From Rugalucina vietnamica (lineage: Eukaryota; Mollusca; Bivalvia; Lucinida; Lucinidae): a DNA stretch of 64,000 nucleotides. A program made the translations under genes and the position numbers. The notes beneath the pieces are model-generated. The model ran no database searches. It had not been told where the DNA came from and saw only the letters and a list, made by a program, of their open reading frames with translations. The stretch's first letter is position 1. The number at the start of each line of letters is the position of its first letter. Positions 58,687-64,000 of this stretch are shown in pieces. The DNA lies in the NCBI GenBank assembly GCA_964017185.1, contig OZ024875.1, positions 43,059,486-43,123,485 on the forward strand, given 5' to 3'.

Positions 58687-58824
58687 CATACAGTGTGAGA
58701 TATCCAGTCTCTCAATATCCTTACACTGCTGAGCAAACTTCTGTAGACCCAGATCAGTTATGTTGGCACACTCGGATAAATTAACGTCTTTTAATGTTGA
58801 ATTGTTCCCCAAGGCTGATAAACC
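58687..58824 (-). CDS. FBXL13: FBXL13/DRC6 exon
   Basis: Acceptor TTACTTTCAG, donor GTGAGT. 138 bp, phase 0 at both ends. Contains GLSALGNNSTLKDVNLSECA, ITDLGLQKFAQQCKDIERLD and ISHCM, nearly two repeats. Human match: the GLNVLSRHKKLKELSVSECY region. Confidence 0.94.
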
Positions 58825-59070
58825 CTGAAAGTAAGGTAACGTAAACCATATGATCTAAAGATCATGAAGTAAAGTCCAATATGCTTGTAAATATTACAAT
58901 TATTGCTTGAAATCAGAAATTTTTGGCAGTAAAGTCTAAAGTATTCTTTTATCCTGGACTGATAAACGTCCATTATGTTTGGATGAAAATGGCCATAAGT
59001 TATCTTTTTATTAAGTTGTCACTGACATAAAAGATTTTTCTCTGAAACACAAAGTTAAAGATAACTGTAC

Positions 59071-59301
59071 CTTCGCATGAGAAAACTAACAATTTGGGTT
59101 TCAGACCAGGTCTGACACAAACCAGTCTGTACAGTCACAGAAGCAGGCTAGAAGCTTGAAATTTCGGATTTTAGAAGAAGAAGAATTGTACTATATGTGT
59201 AGCGAAAACAAAGGCGCTGACCAGCTTCGCGGTTACCGCGAAGCTGGTCTGCGCCTTTGTTTTCGCATATGCAATTTGTTGGTTTTCTGATGCAGTGGCT
59301 C
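59071..59301 (-). mobile_element. Family A MITE, copy A24, beside a splice donor
   Basis: The left end begins CGCATGAGAAAACTAAC (GAGCC lost); right end TTTTCTGATGCAGTGGCTC. The palindrome core CGCGGTTACCGCG is perfect. Its right end is 13 bp from the exon boundary at 59315. Confidence 0.84.
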
Positions 59302-59314
59302 AATTCATAATTAC

Positions 59315-59441
59315 CTGATCCCCACAATTACAGCCCGAGATATCCAGTGATGTGAGACTATGTGTCTGTCCGAGAAGTTCTACACCGGCCTCACTGATAT
59401 GTTCACAGTAGCATACACTCAGGTAGGTGATATGGTGACAT
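59315..59441 (-). CDS. FBXL13: FBXL13/DRC6 exon
   Basis: Acceptor TGTAATTTTAG, donor GTAATT. 127 bp: one base completes Arg, then CHHITYLSVCYCEHISEAGV, ELLGQTHSLTSLDISGCNCG and DQ. Human: RCPNLNYLSLRNCEHLTAQG and IFSLVSIDLSG. Phase 2 in, 0 out. Confidence 0.94.
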
Positions 59442-59530
59442 CTAAAATTACAATTACATATAATATTAAGGCTAAATCGATTAAACACAGTACCTCTTGA
59501 TAGCTTTATTGTTAGCGTCACAGTATATTT

Positions 59531-59762
59531 GAGTCACCTCATGAGAAAACCAACAATTTGCATAGGCAAAAAAAAGATGCAGATCAGCTTTGTGGTAACC
59601 GATAAGCTGATCATGGCCTTTTTTTTGCTACTCAGAAAGTACGATCCCTCTCCTTTTTAAGTCCGAAATTTCAAGCTTCTAGCCATCTTCTGTGGCTGTA
59701 CAGCCCAGTTAGTGTTGGACCTGTTCAAAAACCACATTGTTGGTTTTCTTGTCGGGCAGCTC
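59531..59762 (+). mobile_element. Family A MITE, copy A25
   Basis: Both ends recognisable (GAGTCACCTCATGAG, CGGGCAGCTC). Flanks ATTT and ATTC. Palindrome partly decayed. Confidence 0.8.
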
Positions 59763-59773
59763 ATTCATGGATT

Positions 59774-59948
59774 ACTTCAGTAACAGAAGCTGATCGGTGT
59801 CTCTGTTTTCGCTACAAGGATAGTACACTACCTCTTCTTCTTACATCCAAAATTTCGACCTTCTAATCTGCTTCTGTTAACTGCACAGCTCAATTTGTGT
59901 CAGACCTGGTCGGAAACGCAAATAGTTTGTTTTCTCATGTGAAGGCTT
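59774..59948 (+). mobile_element. Family A MITE fragment, copy A26
   Basis: Right half only, from CAGAAGCTGATCGGTGTC to GTTTTCTCATGTGAAGGCTT. The left half is missing; it lies 12 bp beyond A25. Confidence 0.72.
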
Positions 59949-60105
59949 ATTTTTTTTCTGAGGTGTAGCAGTTTCAATCTACAGGCTAAAAGGATGTTCA
60001 CTGCACTTTTGCAAAGAAGATAATGTATGAATTAACAATGATATAAAGAAATTATTGTAAACCTTGTATTTTTTTTAACCTATTCTTCAAGAATAACAAC
60101 TTTAC

Positions 60106-60329
60106 CTGGGAAAACCAACAATCTGCATAGGCGAAAACAAAGGCGCAGATCAGCTTCGCGGTAACCGCGAAGCTGATCAGCGCCTTTGTTTTCACTTCTC
60201 GGATAGTACAATTCCTCTTCTACTTAATTCCGAAATTTCAAGCTTCTAGCTCTTTTCTGTGCTTGTACAGGTTGGTTTGTGTCGGACCCGTTCGGAAACC
60301 ACATTGTTGGTTTTCCCAAGAGGCGGCTC
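60106..60329 (+). mobile_element. Family A MITE, copy A27, left end truncated
   Basis: Starts at CTGGGAAAACCAACAATC (GAGCCGCCT lost). Perfect core CGCGGTAACCGCG; right end GAGGCGGCTC. 32 bp from the exon boundary at 60362. Confidence 0.85.
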
Positions 60330-60361
60330 ATATTTCTTCAGAAATTTTTCAAGTACTTTAC

Positions 60362-60644
60362 CTTTTGTGTATATTAACCATTGCAATGTCCCCGACCCTG
60401 ATACAGTTGGTCAGGTTCAACTCACGCAGTCTGATCCCCGCAGGGCCCTCAACCAGCTGCCTCACCCCCTTGTCACTGATCCGGACGCAGTCGGCAAAGT
60501 TGGCCACAACCAGGTTCCTGCACATGTTGAGTGATTTGAGCGAGGCGTCCGTCAGTCGCTGACAGTCGGCGACATACAGGTGTTCTAAGTTAGGACACTG
60601 CATGCCAATCACTTTCAGACTGAGGTCAGATATTCTCTGGTTAC
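60362..60644 (-). CDS. FBXL13: FBXL13/DRC6 exon, largest in window
   Basis: Acceptor GTGTTTGTTTACAG, donor GTAAAG. 283 bp: two bases complete Gly, then NQRISDLSLKVIGMQCPNLE, HLYVADCQRLTDASLKSLNM and CRNLVVANFADCVRISDKGV, ending NIHK(R). The human counterpart has GNKRVTDASFKFI, the YMADCKGITD repeat, and RIRELNLSNCVRLSD; here it reads IRLRELNLTNCIRVGD. This is the strongest evidence for the FBXL13/DRC6 assignment: the GPAGIR (human GPASMR) insertion between repeats is shared. Phase 1 in, 2 out. More GC-rich than its surroundings. Confidence 0.96.
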
Positions 60645-60668
60645 CTGTAAACAAACACAGCTTTATTT

Positions 60669-60741
60669 GAGCTGCAATGCGAGAAAACTGGTCTTCAGGG
60701 TTTCTGACCAGATTCCACACAAACCGGGAGGTAGAGTCATG
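60669..60741 (-). mobile_element. Family A MITE fragment, copy A28
   Basis: Left end GAGCTGCAATGCGAGAAAAC and the start of the long arm only. Lies 25 bp beyond the acceptor of the 60362-60644 exon. Confidence 0.7.
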
Positions 60742-60801
60742 TTTGTATCTATGTACATCTGGAACAAATAGGAACATAGCCTTCATTAATTACTTGTGTA
60801 T

Positions 60802-61033
60802 AAGCCATCGTGTGAGGAAACCAACAATTTGTGTTTCCGACCAGGTCCAACACAGACCGGTCTGTACTGTCACGGAACGCTAGAAGCTTGAGACTTTGGA
60901 TATAAGTTGCAGAGGAATGGTACTATCCGTGTAGTGAAGCCAAAGGTGCTGATCGGCTGTGCAGTTACTGCACAGCTGTTTTGCATCTTTGGTTTCGCAT
61001 ATGCAAATTGTTGGTTTTCTGATGCGGCAACTC
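60802..61033 (-). mobile_element. Family A MITE, copy A29
   Basis: Ends AAGCCATCGTGTGAGGAAAC and TTTTCTGATGCGGCAACTC. The palindrome has changed in step: GGCTGTGCAG with CTGCACAGCT. 20 bp from the exon boundary at 61053. Confidence 0.82.
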
Positions 61034-61052
61034 GTATTCTTTTTTAACTAAC

Positions 61053-61272
61053 CTTCAACTTTTAATTTCTTGAGCATCTTATTGTTGGCAATTTTCCTGA
61101 ATGCCTCGTCCGACAACAGTGGTGACCCCAGGAATGAAAAGGTGTGAATCTTGGTACATTTGGCACTGACAGGGGCCATACAGTCATCGTTGAGGGTAGG
61201 AAAATCATTCAATAGGAGAGACTGTAGGTTGACACAGCCCGATGCCAGGTTCTTGAACCCTTGTGGTGTGAT
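61053..61272 (-). CDS. FBXL13: FBXL13/DRC6 exon
   Basis: Acceptor CCCTGTTTCAG, donor GTTAGT. 220 bp: ITPQGFKNLASGCVNLQSLL, LNDFPTLNDDCMAPVSAKCT, then KIHTFSFLGSPLLSDEAFRK and IANNKMLKKLKVE(G). Human: the INDMPTLTDNCVKALVEKC block and FTGAPHISDCTFRAL. Phase 0 in, 1 out. Confidence 0.95.
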
Positions 61273-61544
61273 CTGAAACAGGGACAAACATACATATACA
61301 TGTACAACAGTTTTTTCATTACAGGAAAGTACTGGTTTCTTTGATCTTCAGAGGAAAAACACCAGAAAAAATGTATTCTCTTGGAAAAAAAAACACCTAT
61401 GGATTGTTAAACAAATGATAAACCACTAACTTTTAACCATATAATCACTCTATGGCTATGGCAAAAAGATACACTGTATTAGATCTGAGCAGACTGTTTG
61501 TACCAAACATTTTGCAATAATCTGCTGATGAATTCCTTTATGGA

Positions 61545-61719
61545 CATGTCCACCTCATTGTAATGGTACTTATTGGGTTGTATTATAAGTGGAACCTTTT
61601 TTTACAATAAAATTACTTACAATAGTCATATAGCAAAATCATCATTTTGGGAGGTGTGACATGGCCGTTTTATAAAAACACCACATAGTAGTGAGGCATG
61701 TTATAATGAGGTTGAACTG
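61545..61719 (+). mobile_element. Pogo-like MITE, copy P4
   Basis: Ends near CATGTCCACCTCATTGTAAT and TTATAATGAGGTTGAACTG. The left TA is not clear. 27 bp from the exon boundary at 61747. Confidence 0.75.
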
Positions 61720-61746
61720 TAGTTGCAATAATTGTATAATACAAAC

Positions 61747-61876
61747 CTGTAGACATCCTGAGAGATCAAGGTAGTCCAACTTCTTACTGTTCTTCCCCGA
61801 GGCCAGGTACTGTAGACCACGATCAGTAAACTTCTTACAGTGAGCAAGGCTCAGGAACTGGAGGTTGTTGCAATAT
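61747..61876 (-). CDS. FBXL13: FBXL13/DRC6 exon
   Basis: Acceptor CTTTTTCTTGCAG, donor GTTTGT. 130 bp: one base completes Lys, then YCNNLQFLSLAHCKKFTDRG, LQYLASGKNSKKLDYLDLSG and CLQ. Human: LQNLSLAYCRRFTDKGLQYL and LIYLDLSGCTQ. Phase 2 in, 0 out. Confidence 0.96.
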
Positions 61877-61908
61877 CTGCAAGAAAAAGTCACCGAGTTA
61901 TGCCAACT

Positions 61909-62090
61909 CATTATGAAACTTGCCTATGCAATATACCAAGATTTTTTCAGCCATAAACATTGAAAATTTCATTGGAAAATATTGGACATTTTTAATATTT
62001 TTGCTCAAAACATTGATTGTGGCTACAATCAACAGTTCTAACGAGTAACTGATCAATCTATGTTTTGGATAAAAAAATAAGAAAAAATTG
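61909..62090 (+). mobile_element. Family C MITE, copy C9, partial
   Basis: CATTATGAAACTTGCC start and hairpin arms ACATTGATTGTGGCTAC and TCAATCTATGTTTTGG. The GTATAC-rich end is missing. It fills most of the intron between the two flanking exons. Confidence 0.72.
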
Positions 62091-62100
62091 TTGCACTTAC

Positions 62101-62201
62101 TTTGCTATAGATCTGAGTGTGGCATCTGTGATAAAGGTGTGAGACAGGTTGAAATACAGCAGAATTTTACAGCCCTTTGTGACTATCTTCAACATTTCAT
62201 C
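62101..62201 (-). CDS. FBXL13: FBXL13/DRC6 exon
   Basis: Acceptor CTTGTTTCAG, donor GTAAGTG. 101 bp: DEMLKIVTKGCKILLYFNLS then HTFITDATLRSIA(K). Human: DESMRHISEGCPGVLCLNLS then NTTITNRTMR. Phase 0 in, 2 out. The phase-0 start fits the AAT|GTAAGT end of the repeated exon further upstream. Confidence 0.93.
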
Positions 62202-62251
62202 CTGAAACAAGAGGTAAAAAGGGTAAACTTTCAACTTAATGTATCATGCTC

Positions 62252-62400
62252 TTTTTTGTTTGGTTGTATTGAGGTTTAATGCCCCAGTCAACTACAGTCA
62301 TGACGGGATGGAGCCACCGCTTTCTGGGTTTTAATACCCAGTACTCTGGGGAGTTCATATGCCTTGCTCAAGGACGCAACATGTTGCTACTAGTGGGGAA
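62252..62400 (-). mobile_element. tRNA-derived SINE, 5' truncated
   Basis: Body and tail match the 57-kb SINE in the same orientation (TTGAGGTTTAATGCCCCAGTC, CTTGCTCAAGGACGCAAC on the plus strand). The tRNA head is missing. Confidence 0.75.
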
Positions 62401-62462
62401 TACTCTTTTCAAACATAATCCAAAACTAAACATTGGGTGAAGATAGGTCAGCCCAACCATTT

Positions 62463-62696
62463 GAGCCGCCCCATGGGAAAACCAACAATCTGCATAGGCG
62501 AAAACAAAGACGCAGATCAGCTTCGCGGTAACCGCGAAGCTGATCAGCGCCTTTGTTTTCGCTACTCGGATAGTACAATTCCTCTTCTTCTTAAATCCGA
62601 AATTTCAAGCTTCTAGCTCTTGTCTGTGACTGTACAGGTCGGTTTGTGTCGGACCTGTTCGGAAACCACATTGTTGGTTTTTCCACGAGGTGGCTC
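62463..62696 (+). mobile_element. Family A MITE, copy A30
   Basis: Full-length and close to consensus. Target duplication ATTT (62459-62462, 62697-62700). Core CGCGGTAACCGCG. Confidence 0.9.
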
Positions 62697-62953
62697 ATTT
62701 GTACAGTATTCCTACTTTATTGGCATGACATTCCTGGTCATTCTGTCTCTCTATAGACACAAACTGCCAGGGTCAGGGTGAAGACAAATAAACCGTTTCA
62801 AAGCAGCAATGTTTCGAGATTATTACATGTGCACTGTCATGTTGCCAGGTATATCCGCCAGTTAGCTCCATATTTGCTTGTAGGCTAAGAGGCAAATATG
62901 GAGACTTTGGTTTGTTGTGTGTTAAACTAATATAGGGATCAAACATGATTTTC

Positions 62954-63371
62954 CATTCATTAACATTCGCTAGGTCCCGAGGGGAGTGTTGAAAACTTCG
63001 GGCTACGCCATCGGTCCCCTCGGGACCTAGCGAATGTTAATGAATGACAAAATCATTTTTGATTGCTATTATTGCATAAATTCTGCAGAAAGAAAGAAAT
63101 AAGGTGCAGAAACGAAAGAATTATGGTGCACTATATTTTACAGCCTCATCACATTTTCATACACGTAAAAGCTTTCGTTTTTATGCTCGTTCTGGGCGGA
63201 CTTCAGTTTCTCATTACTAGCACCTGCTTTGCATGGCGCATGGTAACGAGCATAAGTAAAAGCCATGTATTAACAGCATGTGTGCACGTGAATTGTAATA
63301 TTAATGCATGGCTTTATCTTCATTAATAAACGGCTGTTAATATCGTGTGACACGGGTATTTATGCAATAAT
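62954..63371 (-). mobile_element. Family E hairpin element, copy E2
   Basis: A hairpin at 62954-63046 has a perfect stem of about 32 bp (CATTCATTAACATTCGCTAG and its complement at the far side) and a loop of about 29 bases. The body to 63371 is the inverse of E1, ending ATATCGTGTGACACGGGTAT. Confidence 0.78.
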
Positions 63372-63523
63372 AGGTCATTAGTGTCTGTAGTCCGAACTGA
63401 TATGAGTGGCATCCAAAGGTTAGAGAGCAATGGCACAGTTCAGCCTCTGGATTTGTTACATAAACAGAACAATGGCTGTGAGATGTACTGACAACCTCGC
63501 ATGTTAAGGTGTGGTGTACTTAC

Positions 63524-63761
63524 ATTTATACTGATACACTGTGAGAAGTTGTGGTCTTGTAGGTTACAACACTTCCAATACTGGTGAACGACGGCTGTGA
63601 GATGTACTGACAATCTCGCATGTTAAGGTGTGGTGTACTTACATTTATACTGATACACTGTGAGAAGTTGAGGTCTTGCAGGTTACAACACTTCCAATAC
63701 TGGTGAACGACGGCTGTGAGATGTACTGACAATCTCGCATGTTATGGTGTGGTGTACTTAC
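63524..63761 (-). pseudogene. Two frameshifted tandem copies of the FBXL13 exon
   Basis: In both copies the segment that reads ATTGGGGAGTGTTG elsewhere in the array reads ATTGGAAGTGTTG, one base shorter. After SFTSIG the frame changes to SVV and loses the CNLQDLNFSQC repeat. Donor sites are intact, so use of either would produce an out-of-frame or altered transcript. Confidence 0.85.
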
Positions 63762-64000
63762 ATTTATACTGATACACTGTGAGAAGTTGAGCTCCTGTAG
63801 GTTACAACACTCCCCAATACTGGTGAACGACGGCTGTGAGATGTACTGACAACCTCGCATGTTAAGGTGTGGTGTACTTACATTTATACTGATACACTGT
63901 GAGAAGTTGAGGTCCTGTAGATTACAACACTCCCCAATACTGGTGAACGACGGCTGTGAGATGTACTGACAACCTCGCATGTTAAGGTGTGGTGTACTTA
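63762..64000 (-). CDS. FBXL13: FBXL13/DRC6 leucine-rich-repeat exon, in-frame tandem copies
   Basis: Copies at 63762-63881 and 63882-64000 read LNMRGCQYISQPSFTSIGEC then CNLQ(D/E)LNFSQCISIN, ending at AAT just before the donor GTAAGT. This is one leucine-rich repeat, and joining to 62101-62201 gives SQCISIN-DEMLKIV, comparable to human SDCPTFTDESMRHI. If several copies were read through, the donor would be translated as VSTPH and yield 40-residue repeats that break the normal 26-residue spacing. More likely one copy, here or beyond the window, is spliced and the others are intronic. Confidence 0.75.

Larger units (their letters stand above)
63474..64000 (-). repeat. 119-120 bp tandem array carrying an FBXL13 exon end
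   Basis: Direct repeats begin at 63524, 63643, 63762 and 63882 and run past the window edge; a partial unit lies at 63474-63523. Unit lengths are 119, 119, 120 and at least 119. Each unit repeats about 105 bp of FBXL13 coding sequence plus its donor GTAAGT and 15 bp of intron. There is no pyrimidine-rich acceptor inside the unit. Confidence 0.93.

Noticed and set aside
63645..63980. Protein with 40-residue tandem repeats read through the array
   Set aside because: It requires translation of the GTAAGT donors as VSTPH, breaks the 26-residue leucine-rich-repeat spacing and frameshifts in the next copy.
63524..64000. CRISPR-like array
   Set aside because: Units are direct 119-120 bp repeats of a coding exon without variable spacers, in an animal genome.

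Overview
The window is animal genomic DNA: spliced genes with GT-AG introns, AT-rich intergenic sequence and a very heavy load of small interspersed repeats. The one gene I can name is an ortholog of FBXL13, also called DRC6 (the F-box/leucine-rich-repeat subunit of the nexin-dynein regulatory complex of motile cilia). That gene, together with repeat classes I associate with bivalves and other lophotrochozoans, suggests a mollusc, probably a bivalve. The species assignment is inference.

Right end (about 53.4-64 kb, minus strand): the C-terminal leucine-rich-repeat half of FBXL13/DRC6. Nine internal exons join with consistent splice phases (62101-62201, 61747-61876, 61053-61272, 60362-60644, 59315-59441, 58687-58824, 58237-58317, 57312-57394, 56913-56993). 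A plausible terminal exon lies at 53374-53443. The next 5' exon sits in a 119-120 bp tandem array (63474 to the window edge) that repeats the exon end with its splice donor; the two 3'-most copies carry a 1-bp frameshift. The F-box end of the gene lies beyond 64000.

Middle (about 17-53 kb): mostly mobile elements. Four exon-like segments on the minus strand (48306-48391, 47008-47097, 43202-43268, 17241-17307) suggest a second gene that I cannot identify. Two of them join in phase.

Mobile elements dominate. Family A is a roughly 235-bp palindromic MITE with about 30 copies and mostly 4-bp target duplications. Family C is a 230-280 bp hairpin MITE with about 10 copies. Family R1 is 1.4-2.4 kb, is built from 450-500 bp internal units and carries many AGGTCA half-sites. 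Family T has two copies in opposite orientation, 21350-24652 and 25135-30587, with CACTGTG termini. There are also pogo-like, hAT and mariner-type non-autonomous elements, tRNA-derived SINEs, and a 5'-truncated non-LTR retrotransposon with a reverse transcriptase broken by one stop codon (12791-15117). Several nested insertions give a relative chronology: a LINE inside R1, R1 inside a C element, a C element inside a SINE, a SINE inside an A element and a hAT MITE inside R1.

Left end (1-17 kb): no host gene recognised; R1 arrays, A elements and the LINE. The most unusual observations are the paired sequence changes in the hairpin arms of family A, long flanking duplications around several insertions, an A element in opposite orientation in two copies of the same duplicated site, the RSS-like ends of family T, a CGTACG-rich island at 35.4-36.4 kb, and the repeated exon in the ciliary gene.
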